Of a stretch of 64,000 nucleotides of DNA, positions 34,425 to 42,448 are shown one piece after another. A program made the position numbers and the translations under genes. The stretch lies in the NCBI RefSeq assembly GCF_013337765.1, contig NZ_VBSB01000014.1, forward strand, positions 62,001 to 126,000. Reading direction: 5' to 3'. Below the pieces are notes generated by a model that did not search any database, was not told the origin of the DNA, and saw only the letters and a list, made by a program, of their open reading frames with translations. The stretch comes from Mycolicibacterium sphagni. Lineage in GTDB: Bacteria; Actinomycetota; Actinomycetes; Mycobacteriales; Mycobacteriaceae. Within the stretch, counting starts at the first letter, position 1, and each line of letters opens with the position of its first letter.

Positions 34425-34847
34425 TTAGGCCGAGTTGGTGGTGCCGTGCCCGTTGTCGCGGGCGGCGGCGGCGTCACGATCGCGGACCAGGGCCACGCGT
34501 AGTTCGTTGAGCCGCGCCATCATTCCGTCGATGTCTTCGACGGCCGCGTCGACCTTGTCGATGGTCTCGTCGAGGTAGGTGTGGTCGTCGACGAAGTAGC
34601 TTGCGGGGACCTTGAAGAAGCGGGCCAGGGCTTCGATGAGGTCCAGGCGGGGAATGGCACGGCCATCGACGAGCCGGTACAGGTGGCCGCGGCTCATCGC
34701 CAGATCGGGTTCGTCTTCGATGAGCCGGTAGAGGCCGTCGACGGTGATGGCGCGGCCGGTTTCGGCCGAGCCGAGGCCCTCCATGAGGGCGCGCAGTCGA
34801 GCGCCGAACCGGCGTCCGGTCGGTGTGACCTCTCGTGGGTCAGCCAC
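34425..34847 (-). CDS. EspR-like nucleoid/ESX regulator, XRE family
   Basis: 140 aa from GTG 34847 (34853 is possible; AAGGAGA lies upstream). The N-terminal HTH (RGHLYRLVDGRAIPRLDLIE, ALARFFKVPASYFVDD) is the EspR type, in which an XRE domain recognises DNA and a C-terminal helix (TIDKVDAAVEDIDGMMARLN) dimerises. M. tuberculosis EspR controls espACD and other ESX targets. It is divergent from the YbaB-like gene with a 118-bp region holding a palindrome. Confidence 0.8.
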   Translation of the reverse strand: MADPREVTPTGRRFGARLRALMEGLGSAETGRAITVDGLYRLIEDEPDLAMSRGHLYRLVDGRAIPRLDLIEALARFFKVPASYFVDDHTYLDETIDKVDAAVEDIDGMMARLNELRVALVRDRDAAAARDNGHGTTNSA

Positions 34848-34878
34848 GTGCACTTGTCTCCTTGTTCGCCGCTGCCCC

Positions 34879-34895
34879 CTAAACCCGGGGTTTAG
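34879..34895. promoter_or_regulatory. Palindrome in the espR-like/ybaB-like intergenic region
   Basis: CTAAACCC followed directly by GGGGTTTAG is nearly perfectly symmetric. Placed between two divergent starts, it is a natural binding site for the EspR-like protein. Confidence 0.55.
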
Positions 34896-34971
34896 CGTAA
34901 CAAGCAGATGTACTGGTTCTGTGACAAACATCGGTTGCTGGTCGGCGGGTCTGGCGGTAAGGATTGTGTTC

Positions 34972-35328
34972 ATGGACAGTGAGCCCGAGCAGCTCCCGCG
35001 AAGCACCTACGTGGCGGGCAGTGCGGCGGTTCAGGAGATCTTGGACCGCAATGTGCAAGTGGAGCACCGTGTCGGCGGGGTTGTTCGCGACGTGGAAAAC
35101 CTTCGTTGCCGGGTGGCCTCCGATGACGAGGACGTGGTTGCTGAGGTAGATGGTTTGCAGCGCCTGACGGATCTGTATCTGGAGCCGGGAGTTCAGCGGC
35201 AGTATCGGCCCGCGCAATTGGCGGCATTGATCAGCGAAACAGTGCTGGCCACAGGGCATCTGGCGCGTGAGGAAGCGGCGGGTATCCGGGCCCGGTATTT
35301 TCTATCAACTGACAGTCCCGATGATTAG
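34972..35328 (+). CDS. YbaB/EbfC-like (EspL-type) protein
   Basis: 118 aa. VGGVVRDVENLRCRVASDDED with VVAEVDGLQRLTDLYLEPG is the YbaB/EbfC-family pattern (nucleoid-associated fold). In ESX-1 the related EspL is needed for stability of secreted partners. It probably acts as a cytosolic chaperone or DNA-binding regulator for the ESX substrates. A GTG or ATG start near 34967-34972 is possible; AAGGA precedes it. Confidence 0.75.
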   Translation: MDSEPEQLPRSTYVAGSAAVQEILDRNVQVEHRVGGVVRDVENLRCRVASDDEDVVAEVDGLQRLTDLYLEPGVQRQYRPAQLAALISETVLATGHLAREEAAGIRARYFLSTDSPDD

Positions 35329-35396
35329 CTGCGGCGCTGTGACAGGTGGCGGCGTGTCGGTTTGCCCGACAGGTCGAAACCTTCGCTGGATTGGCG

Positions 35397-35425
35397 TTGG
35401 CACCCCGCTGGTGTCTGCGTATACT
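35397..35425 (+). promoter_or_regulatory. Sigma-A-type promoter of the PE/PPE/esx operon
   Basis: TTGGCA (35397-35402), 17-bp spacer, TATACT (35420-35425). This is close to consensus and 57 bp upstream of the PE start; it is the clearest vegetative promoter in the window. Confidence 0.7.
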
Positions 35426-35482
35426 GCCCTTATGTCTTCGTATGGAGACGTCTAACCGCTTTTTTGGTTCCCGGAGGCGCAC

Positions 35483-35785
35483 ATGGACATCGTCGGAGTC
35501 GAGACCCCAGTCGTGGCGGGTGTGGCGGCCAATCTGCTGGCACAGGCCGTGCAACTACAGTCTGCGATCATCGCGGCAACCCCCGCGGCGGCCGCCATCG
35601 TGCCCCCAGGCATGGAAGAGGTCTCGGCGATGGGTGCGGCAGCGTTCTCGGCGAACAACAACGAAGTGCTCGCCATGTCGCAAGCCCACGTCGCCGAGCT
35701 GCTCAACGCGGCCACCGAGGTCGGCGGGGCTGGCGTTTCCTTCGCCATTCAGGACCTGGTGAATAAGGGTCTTCTGCTTGTTTAA
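35483..35785 (+). CDS. PE-family protein (PE35-like)
   Basis: 100 aa, the length of a PE domain alone. The N-terminus (TPVVAGVAANLLAQAVQLQS) and the helical hairpin fit the PE fold that pairs with a PPE protein. The C-terminal signal has Phe instead of Tyr (FAIQD, in the place of the YxxxD/E motif). GGAGG lies 6 nt before ATG 35483. First substrate gene of the operon. Confidence 0.85.
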   Translation: MDIVGVETPVVAGVAANLLAQAVQLQSAIIAATPAAAAIVPPGMEEVSAMGAAAFSANNNEVLAMSQAHVAELLNAATEVGGAGVSFAIQDLVNKGLLLV

Positions 35786-35806
35786 CCGTCGAGGGGGGAG
35801 GGCGTA

Positions 35807-37165
35807 ATGCCTGGGCAGTACTTGGCTCTGACGCCCGATATCAATGCGGCGCGGATCGAGGGTCCGGGCGAAGGATCCTTGCTTGCCGGTGGAGCCGCGA
35901 TGACCGCCTTGGGTGGCGCGGTCGCAGCCGCAGCCGCCACCGTCAGCGCTTCGGTCTCCACTCTGGCGGCGGCGGGGTGGACCGGCCCGAGCGGGGTCAG
36001 CACCGCCGCCTCCTTCGCCCCCAACGTCGCATGGATGAGTGAGCACGCCGCCAAATGCGCGGCGATCGGCGCCAAGCACATCGCGTTCGCCGAGGCCTAC
36101 CGCACGGCCAATCTGATGATCCCGAAGGTGCCGGTGGTCGCCGAGAACCAAGCCGAGCACATTGCCCTTCAGATGAGCAATGTGTTGGGTATCAACGGGA
36201 TGCCGATCGCCATCAACCGCGGTGTCTACCAAAGCTATTGGACCGCTGCCGGCACGGCGATGAACGCATTCGAGACGGTCGGGACCATGGAGGCCACACC
36301 GATCCCGGCTGAACCGCCGCCACCGATCACCAGCATGGGCGTCGGGATGTTGTCCTCGGCGATCAGCACTGGTGTCTCGACCGGTGTCGGGATCGCCCAA
36401 GGCGCCATGCAAGCGGCGACCAGCGGAATAAGCGCCTTGACCGGTGCCGGGACCGCCGCTGCGGGTGCCGTCGCCCCAGCCGCTGCGCAAGCAGCGGGCA
36501 CCAACCCAGGTGCCGTCGGCGCCAACGGAACGCCAGGAACCCCCGGTACCGCCGGGAAGGCTGACGCGGGCCAGCAGTTGACGTCGCTGCTGCCGCAGGC
36601 CGCTCAGGCGGCGGGGCAGCTTCCTCAGGCGCTGGGCTCGGCTCCTCAGGCCGCCACTCAGGCGTTCAGCGGTCCTGGACAGGCATTGATGGGGCCGCTG
36701 CAGAATCTGATGACCGGCGGTTCGGGCTTGGGTTCTCCGATGAGTGCCGGCACTGGTGGGCTCGGCGGAATGTATCCCGGTGGTTTGGCCAACGCCGCGG
36801 ATTCCGGTGCACGCTCGGCGTCGCGATCGGCGGGCCTGACGCGCTCCGCCGGTTTAGGCGGCGGCGGCAGCGGGAGCTTCGCGACGCCCAGTGGATGGCG
36901 CAGCACCGCAGACACTTTGGGCATCGGTGCCGCGCCGGCCTCGGCGATCGGCAGCGGCCGGCCGGTGGCCGGTGGAGCGGACCTCCGCAGCAGTGGGGCC
37001 GGCGGCGGGATGGGCCCGATGATGGGCCCGGGCTCGTCCATGGGCAATCGCGGTCGGGGGATGCGCAGCAGTGCACCCCTGTCGTGGGAGGAAGACCCGT
37101 TCGGCGCTGAAGAGGAAGACGATCTTCCGATGATGCTGTCCTCCTCGGGTGAAAGGGGGACATGA
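35807..37165 (+). CDS. PPE-family protein (PPE68/PPE69-like)
   Basis: 452 aa. The N-terminal ~180 residues are the PPE helical bundle: YLALTPDINAARI, WTGPSGVS (WTGPxx motif), AFAEAYRTANLMIP. The sequence PPE at positions 7-9 is missing (TPD instead). The rest is a Gly/Ala/Pro linker and an acidic tail (WEEDPFGAEEEDDLP). Exported as a heterodimer with the preceding PE protein, bound by EspG before export. SD GAGGG precedes the start. Confidence 0.9.
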   Translation: MPGQYLALTPDINAARIEGPGEGSLLAGGAAMTALGGAVAAAAATVSASVSTLAAAGWTGPSGVSTAASFAPNVAWMSEHAAKCAAIGAKHIAFAEAYRTANLMIPKVPVVAENQAEHIALQMSNVLGINGMPIAINRGVYQSYWTAAGTAMNAFETVGTMEATPIPAEPPPPITSMGVGMLSSAISTGVSTGVGIAQGAMQAATSGISALTGAGTAAAGAVAPAAAQAAGTNPGAVGANGTPGTPGTAGKADAGQQLTSLLPQAAQAAGQLPQALGSAPQAATQAFSGPGQALMGPLQNLMTGGSGLGSPMSAGTGGLGGMYPGGLANAADSGARSASRSAGLTRSAGLGGGGSGSFATPSGWRSTADTLGIGAAPASAIGSGRPVAGGADLRSSGAGGGMGPMMGPGSSMGNRGRGMRSSAPLSWEEDPFGAEEEDDLPMMLSSSGERGT

Positions 37166-37224
37166 CCCACATCCTCTCCCCCGCACGACATCACATTCGG
37201 CACACTCGAAAGGACACCTAGAAA

Positions 37225-37572
37225 ATGGCAGATAGTATGGGCGGCGGCGGACAGTTGCACGCCGACAACCCACAGATGCAGGTCGCTGTCGCGCACATGG
37301 ACAGCACCTCCTCGCAGATCCGGTCTCTGATGCACTCCATCAGCGGCTACGTCAGCGACGTTAGTGGCTCGGCCTGGGGCGGCGAAGCCAACGTCGCGTT
37401 CCAGAACTCGATGACCCACTGGAATGAGGCCGCGGTCAAGATGGACAAGGTCCTCCAAGACATCCACGACGGAGTGTTCCAGTCGCGTGTCGCCCACGAC
37501 AGCCAGGAAGACGCCAACGTCTCCGACCTGACTCGGGCTGGTCACGCGACCTTCGGCATCTCCCCGATGTGA
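37225..37572 (+). CDS. EsxB/CFP-10-like WXG100 protein
   Basis: 115 aa, helix-turn-helix with SAWGGEA as the WXG turn (around residues 51-57). The C-terminal tail is longer than in CFP-10. It carries FQSRVAHDSQED where the YxxxD/E export signal is expected, so a canonical Tyr is absent. Secreted as a dimer with the following protein. Confidence 0.9.
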   Translation: MADSMGGGGQLHADNPQMQVAVAHMDSTSSQIRSLMHSISGYVSDVSGSAWGGEANVAFQNSMTHWNEAAVKMDKVLQDIHDGVFQSRVAHDSQEDANVSDLTRAGHATFGISPM

Positions 37573-37613
37573 CCCCATCCTCCATCCAGATTCTTTGAAG
37601 GGAACCAACTTTC

Positions 37614-37913
37614 ATGGCTGATTCGATTAGCTACAATTTCCCGGCGATCGCCGGGGCCGCGGGCAACATCGCTGGTGCATCCTCCAAGCTGGAGGCGCTG
37701 CTCAGCGACATGGACGCCTCCGTGCGTACCCGGTTGCAGCAAGCCTGGCAGGGTGACGGCGGCGACAGCTACCAGCAGATGGCAGCGCGGTGGAACAACG
37801 CCGCGCTCGAGGTGCGCACCGCTCTCATGCAGCTCGGCCAGTCCACGGGCACTGCCGGTGAAGGCATGGGCCAGACCAACAAGGCAAACGCCGCGCGTTT
37901 CGCCTTTGGATGA
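37614..37913 (+). CDS. EsxA/ESAT-6-like WXG100 protein
   Basis: 99 aa. QAWQGDGGDSYQQMAARWNN contains the WXG turn with Gln and resembles ESAT-6 (family length 95-100). GAAGGGAA precedes the ATG. Pairs with the CFP-10-like protein upstream and is probably the main exported antigen of this locus. Confidence 0.92.
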   Translation: MADSISYNFPAIAGAAGNIAGASSKLEALLSDMDASVRTRLQQAWQGDGGDSYQQMAARWNNAALEVRTALMQLGQSTGTAGEGMGQTNKANAARFAFG

Positions 37914-37950
37914 TCGACCTCCGCGCCCGTCGCGCGGGGTGTGTGATACC

Positions 37951-37996
37951 GGCCCCGGCCCGCAAAGACCTCCCCCCTTCTTTGCCGGTCGGGGCC
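37951..37996 (+). terminator. Long hairpin between esxA-like gene and espG
   Basis: Arms 37951-37967 and 37980-37996 pair at 15 of 17 positions (GGCCCCG with CGGGGCC at the base, GCAAAG with CTTTGC at the top). There is no T-run. It could lower transcription into espG and protect the short esx mRNA, giving the high Esx-to-EspG ratio usual for ESX loci. Confidence 0.55.
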
Positions 37997-38036
37997 GCGT
38001 CATATCTGAAACCCGTTGCTCAGGAAGGGAATGCTT

Positions 38037-38885
38037 GTGGACACTATGGACGCACCGGTCATCTCCGCCGAGTTCAACCTCGACGAGGTGCTGCTGCTGC
38101 AGAACATGCTGAAAGTCGGTGCATTCCCGACCGTCCTCGAAATCTGGCCGCCGCGGGACTATTTCGAGGATGAGATCCGCGTGGCTGCTGAAGCTGAGGC
38201 CCGGGAGTCGCTGAGCGACAAGGGTGTGATCACCGGCGGTGAGGTCACCGAGGCGACGGTTGCTCAATGGATGCGTGTGTTGCAGCGCCCCGATGTCGAG
38301 CTCGCTGCCCGGATCTGGCGTGAGGGCGCGCAACTGGGACTCACGGTGTGCCGGCGCGGCGCGTTGCACGTGGTGGCGATGCGTTACCGCGATCTGATCA
38401 CCATTCAGCACCTCAACAGCCGGGCCGAGGTCACCAGCATCGCCCAGGTGATTGCGCCGGTGCTCGGTGCTCTCGGAGAGGCGGTGCCCGCCACCTTCGA
38501 ACCGATCAATCTGCTGGTCGCCGACGGTGCGGCGATCGATCGTCGGGTGGCTGAGGGCAGTGACTACTACACGGAGTTGCTGCACGCTGGTGTGGCTGAG
38601 CCGTCGGCTCGGTTTCTCACCGAGGCGCTGCGCGACCGTGATCAGGTGTGGCGTTCGGAAATCGTGGCGATCGAGTACGTTCCCGGCAACCAGATCTTGT
38701 CGAAGGCCTCGGTTGGGGTGTTCGACACACCCGCCGGTCGAATCGTCGCTGCGCCCAGCCTGGCGTTGGACGGAACGATGTGGTCGACGTTCGCTCCGGG
38801 TACCAATGGTCGCCTGGTGAGTTCGACGGAACTGATCGTCGAGACGTTGCCCTCGGCGTCGTGGTTCTCCGCTGTGCGGCACTAG
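38037..38885 (+). CDS. espG: EspG, PE/PPE-specific cytosolic chaperone
   Basis: 282 aa from GTG 38037 (GGAAGGG spaced 7 nt; ATG 38031 lies too close). The beta-rich EspG fold is recognisable in SAEFNLDEVLLLQNMLKVGAF, TVCRRGALHVVAMRYRDLI and MWSTFAPGTNGRLVSS. EspG binds the hydrophobic tip of the PPE protein before secretion, and each ESX system has its own EspG. Confidence 0.85.
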   Translation: MDTMDAPVISAEFNLDEVLLLQNMLKVGAFPTVLEIWPPRDYFEDEIRVAAEAEARESLSDKGVITGGEVTEATVAQWMRVLQRPDVELAARIWREGAQLGLTVCRRGALHVVAMRYRDLITIQHLNSRAEVTSIAQVIAPVLGALGEAVPATFEPINLLVADGAAIDRRVAEGSDYYTELLHAGVAEPSARFLTEALRDRDQVWRSEIVAIEYVPGNQILSKASVGVFDTPAGRIVAAPSLALDGTMWSTFAPGTNGRLVSSTELIVETLPSASWFSAVRH

Positions 38886-38897
38886 GAAACTCGCCTG

Positions 38898-38935
38898 GCT
38901 TTCTGCCTTCGGCGGTCTATACGCTCGCAGAAAGC
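38898..38935 (+). promoter_or_regulatory. Inverted repeat enclosing a -10-like box upstream of espI
   Basis: GCTTTCTGC (38898-38906) and GCAGAAAGC (38927-38935) are perfect inverse copies and bracket TATACG (38918-38923). This looks like a regulated internal promoter for espI-eccD-mycP-eccE. Confidence 0.5.
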
Positions 38936-38969
38936 ACAGCATTTGAGCGGACGACGGGCGGTTAGCTGC

Positions 38970-40679
38970 ATGAGCATCAATCATGACTCCCAGGGCTCCT
39001 ACGACCGGTTCTTCCCGCCGGCGGAGGGTGACACCGGTGGACAGCCGGCGGCCGGGGACACCGGTGGACAGCCGGCGGAGGGCGCCCGGCGCGGAGCGGG
39101 CCCATTGCGGAGGTTCGGCGGGGATGAGGGGCAGCCCCAGCAGCGCGGTGAGCAACAGCCTCCTGGCGGTCCTCCCCATAGCGGACAGCCCTACGGGCAG
39201 GACCCCGGCTACGGTGGCGACCCCTACGGTGGTCGTGATCCCTACGGTGGCCGTGATCCCTACGGTGGCGGTGATCCGCGCAATGAGCAGTCCTACGGTG
39301 GCCCACCGCAGCAGTTCGCACCCACCCGGCCGGCTGGTCAGCCGGTCGAGCGCTACGGTCCGCCTCCGCAGCAGCCGCCGCCTCCGCCCGAGCGCTACGG
39401 TCCCCCGCCGCAGCAGCCGCCGCCCCCTCCGGGCGGACGGTCCTACAGCGGCCCACCGGTAGCGCCGGCGCCGCCGGTGGCCGAGCCCGCGCAGCCGGCC
39501 AACCCCCGGGAGAACTTCTGGACCACCAGCGCTGAGGCTCCGCCCGCGCAGCCGGTCGAGCGGGCCTGGACTGAGGAGGTTGCTCCGGCGCAGCCGGCCC
39601 CGCAGCCGAATTGGACGGCGCCGCAGCCGAGTTTCGATCCTGATCGGCACCAGCCGCCGCCGGCGGTGCCGGACTGGATGAACGAGCCGATCGATTCCCG
39701 CTATGTCGACCAGCGGGTGGGCGATGACGAGGATTCGTTGACGTTCAACGCCGACCGGCTTGATCTGGTGGGGAAGCGAAAGTTGCCGCCGGGTCGCGGT
39801 TGGCGAAAGTGGTTGTATTGGATGACTTTCCGCGGGCTGAACCTTGGGTTGTCCCCCACCGAGGTTGCCTATGCCGAGATGGTGGAGTCGATCCGCCAGC
39901 CGATCCGCGGTGACTACAAGATCGGTGTGGTCTCGCTCAAGGGCGGGGTCGGTAAGACCACGACGACCGTCACGTTGGGCAGTGTGTTCGCCCAGCTGCG
40001 CAAGGGTGATCGTGTTGTCGCACTGGACGGCAATCCTGACTTTGGCAATCTCGTCAGTCGGGTTCCGCGGCAGACCAATACCACCGTCAAGGATCTGTTG
40101 GCCGACGTGGATCTGAGCCGTTACGGTGATGTGCGCCATCACACTTCACAGAACATTCACGGTCTGGAAGTCGTTGCGGGTGAACGGGATCTGGCTCAGT
40201 CCGAGCGGTTCTCCAAGTCGGAGTACGAGCGGGTCATGGCGGTGCTGCAGCGTCACTACAGTCTGATTTTCACCGATTGCGGGACCGGCTTGATCAACGA
40301 GGCGATGGCCGGGGTTCTCGATACCGCCAACTCGCTGATTCTGGTGTCGTCGATGACGGTGGACGGGGCGCGGGCGGCTTCGGCGAACATCGAATGGCTG
40401 CTCATTCATGGCCACCAGCATTTGGTGCAGCGTGCGGTGGTGATCCTCAACACCAACAAGCAGGGTAAGTCCAGCGCCAACGTGGATCAGCTCAAGGAGC
40501 ACTTCAGCCCGCATGTGCGTGCGGTGCACGTGATCCCGTTCGACGACCACCTGGCTGAAGGTGGTGAGGTGAACCTCGATCTGCTCGACAAGAAGACCAA
40601 GCGGTCCTTCGAAGAGCTGGCCGAGCTGATCGCCACTGATTTTCCCAGCGCGACCGGCAAACACACCAGAGAGGCCTAG
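38970..40679 (+). CDS. espI: EspI-like MinD/ParA-type ATPase with Pro-rich N-terminus
   Basis: 569 aa. Residues 1-250 are disordered and Pro/Gln/Tyr-rich with in-frame repeats (DTGGQPA twice; DPYGGR three times). The C-terminal half is a SIMIBI ATPase: deviant Walker A SLKGGVGKTTT near residue 321, LDGNPDFGN and FTDCGTG. EspI proteins modulate ESX activity, for example in response to low ATP in ESX-1. It lies between espG and eccD, as in ESX-2. Confidence 0.87.
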   Translation: MSINHDSQGSYDRFFPPAEGDTGGQPAAGDTGGQPAEGARRGAGPLRRFGGDEGQPQQRGEQQPPGGPPHSGQPYGQDPGYGGDPYGGRDPYGGRDPYGGGDPRNEQSYGGPPQQFAPTRPAGQPVERYGPPPQQPPPPPERYGPPPQQPPPPPGGRSYSGPPVAPAPPVAEPAQPANPRENFWTTSAEAPPAQPVERAWTEEVAPAQPAPQPNWTAPQPSFDPDRHQPPPAVPDWMNEPIDSRYVDQRVGDDEDSLTFNADRLDLVGKRKLPPGRGWRKWLYWMTFRGLNLGLSPTEVAYAEMVESIRQPIRGDYKIGVVSLKGGVGKTTTTVTLGSVFAQLRKGDRVVALDGNPDFGNLVSRVPRQTNTTVKDLLADVDLSRYGDVRHHTSQNIHGLEVVAGERDLAQSERFSKSEYERVMAVLQRHYSLIFTDCGTGLINEAMAGVLDTANSLILVSSMTVDGARAASANIEWLLIHGHQHLVQRAVVILNTNKQGKSSANVDQLKEHFSPHVRAVHVIPFDDHLAEGGEVNLDLLDKKTKRSFEELAELIATDFPSATGKHTREA

Positions 40680-40918
40680 ATCCGGTCGGTACCGGTGAGG
40701 GGCACGACAGTGAGTGTTGCGGGGGCCTCGTCACGGTCTGTGCGTGGGTTCGCTGTGTGCCTACGACGTTCGCGTGCAGTCAGTTGGTTGCCTGGGCTCG
40801 AATCGCCTCGACTCTGCGGTGTGGGGCTGGATAGATTTTCGGATATGAGACAGGCGCCCGACGTGTTCTGGCGGGGTATTTCAGAGTCGTTTTTTGGGCG
40901 GGGTGAGGAGGGTGTGCG

Positions 40919-42448
40919 ATGAGCATCGACGGTAACGGCAGCAGCGGGGCCGGCAGTGGGTCGGCTGGCGGGGCGGGGGGCAGCGACACGGCGATCCGGA
41001 CGTTGCGGGCCGCGGTCCTGGTCGGGGCGACTCAGACCGACTTGGTGTTGCCCACCGAGGTTCCGATCGGGTCGCTGATGTTCGACGTCATCCACGTTCT
41101 GGGCGACAAACTGCACGACCAGGGCAAGGACGTCAGTGTGTTCCGCACCGGCAAGACGCCTGGGCGGTGGACCTTCGGTGAGGTCGGGGCTCCACCGATG
41201 CCGTCGACGAAGACGTTGAGCGAGCTCGGTGTGGAGGACGGCACCCGGTTGGTGTTGCTGCGGGCGCTGAGCAGCGAGGAGTACCAGCCGCTGGTCGACG
41301 ACGTCACCGACGCCGTCTCGATGATCACCGATGCCCGGTTCAAGGCGTGGGATCCGGCGATGTCGCGTCTGGTCGGTGGCGCGATCGCGGTCATCGGCTT
41401 TGTGGCGGTGGCTGTCTTGATCGGGCTGTACGCGCTCGCCGAGCGGTCGGTGTGGGTGCCGCCGGCGGTCGCGGTGGTGGCCGCGGCCGTGGTGTTGGGC
41501 GCGGCGTGGCTCGCTGGTGAGCGGTTCGAGAATCCGACCCTGGCGACCGCGCTGGTGTTGGGTGCCTATCCGCTGGCCGGGGTGGGTGCAGCGGCGATCG
41601 TTCCTGGCGGCTGGGGTGCCTTCCACGCGGTGTTGGGTGCGGGCGCGTTGGTCGCGGTGGCGGTGGTGTCGGCGGCGGTGTTGGGGCGGGCGGTGACTTT
41701 GGCGGCCGCGGTGATCACCGTCGGCGTGATCGTCTTGGCGGCGGCGTTGGTGCGGGGCCTGTGGTCGACGGGCTATGTGGCCGTGGGTGCTGGGGTGGCG
41801 TTGGGGGCGCTGCTGGCGCTGTTCTCGGCGCCGAAGCTGTCCCTGATGGCCGCCCGGGTGCCGCTGCCGCCGGTGCCGACGCTGGGGGTGGGGTTCAACG
41901 AGCCCGATAAGTCCCCGCGGTTCATCGTCGCCGGTGCCGGTGGAGCCCAGCAGTACAAGGCCCCCGGCGCTGAGGCGTTCGAGAAACGGGCGGCCGCGGC
42001 CAACGAGTATCTGACGGGCATCGTCATCGGGGCGGCGCTGTTGTTGGTGGCCGGTACGGCCCTGGCAGCCCAGCCCGGGCATCGCCGGTACTGGATGGCG
42101 TTCGCGTTCAGCGTCCTGGTCGCCGGGGTCATTCTTCGGCGGGCCCGCACCGGCGCCGATCGCCGCCAAGCTGCGGTGCTGCTCGGGACCGGTGCCATCA
42201 TCGTGGCCGCCACACTGGTGCGGCTGGCGCTGGCCGATGGGCGGCTGTGGGTGGTGCTGGTCGTGACCGCGGGCCTTCTGCTCGCCGCCGGCACGATCTT
42301 GGTGGCCGGTGTGGTGCTGCCGGATATGCGTTTCAACGAGGTGCAGCGACGGATCGGGGAGCTTCTCGAAGTCGCGATGATCGCGGTGCTGCCCATCCTG
42401 GCGGTGTGGATTATGGACGTCTACGGGGCGTTGCGGGGTATTCGGTGA
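40919..42448 (+). CDS. eccD: EccD, polytopic channel component with ubiquitin-like domain
   Basis: 509 aa. The N-terminal ~100 residues form the ubiquitin-like domain (TIRTLRAAVLVG-like start, GTRLVLLRAL end). They are followed by about eleven hydrophobic helices, beginning with IAVIGFVAVAVLIGLYAL. EccD forms the ring-shaped membrane conduit. Start ATG 40919 has GGAGG at perfect spacing. Stop overlaps mycP by GTGA. Confidence 0.93.
   Translation: MSIDGNGSSGAGSGSAGGAGGSDTAIRTLRAAVLVGATQTDLVLPTEVPIGSLMFDVIHVLGDKLHDQGKDVSVFRTGKTPGRWTFGEVGAPPMPSTKTLSELGVEDGTRLVLLRALSSEEYQPLVDDVTDAVSMITDARFKAWDPAMSRLVGGAIAVIGFVAVAVLIGLYALAERSVWVPPAVAVVAAAVVLGAAWLAGERFENPTLATALVLGAYPLAGVGAAAIVPGGWGAFHAVLGAGALVAVAVVSAAVLGRAVTLAAAVITVGVIVLAAALVRGLWSTGYVAVGAGVALGALLALFSAPKLSLMAARVPLPPVPTLGVGFNEPDKSPRFIVAGAGGAQQYKAPGAEAFEKRAAAANEYLTGIVIGAALLLVAGTALAAQPGHRRYWMAFAFSVLVAGVILRRARTGADRRQAAVLLGTGAIIVAATLVRLALADGRLWVVLVVTAGLLLAAGTILVAGVVLPDMRFNEVQRRIGELLEVAMIAVLPILAVWIMDVYGALRGIR

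Noticed and set aside
39029..39280. Satellite-like 27-bp and 18-bp repeats
   Set aside because: They lie in frame in the Pro-rich N-terminus of EspI and encode repeated DTGGQPA and DPYGGR peptides, so they are coding repeats.
37542..40142. An 866-codon open frame on the minus strand across esxA, espG and espI
   Set aside because: It is the antisense of well-supported genes; Arg/His/Pro-rich composition and no recognisable domain. Long antisense frames are a common by-product of high-GC coding DNA.
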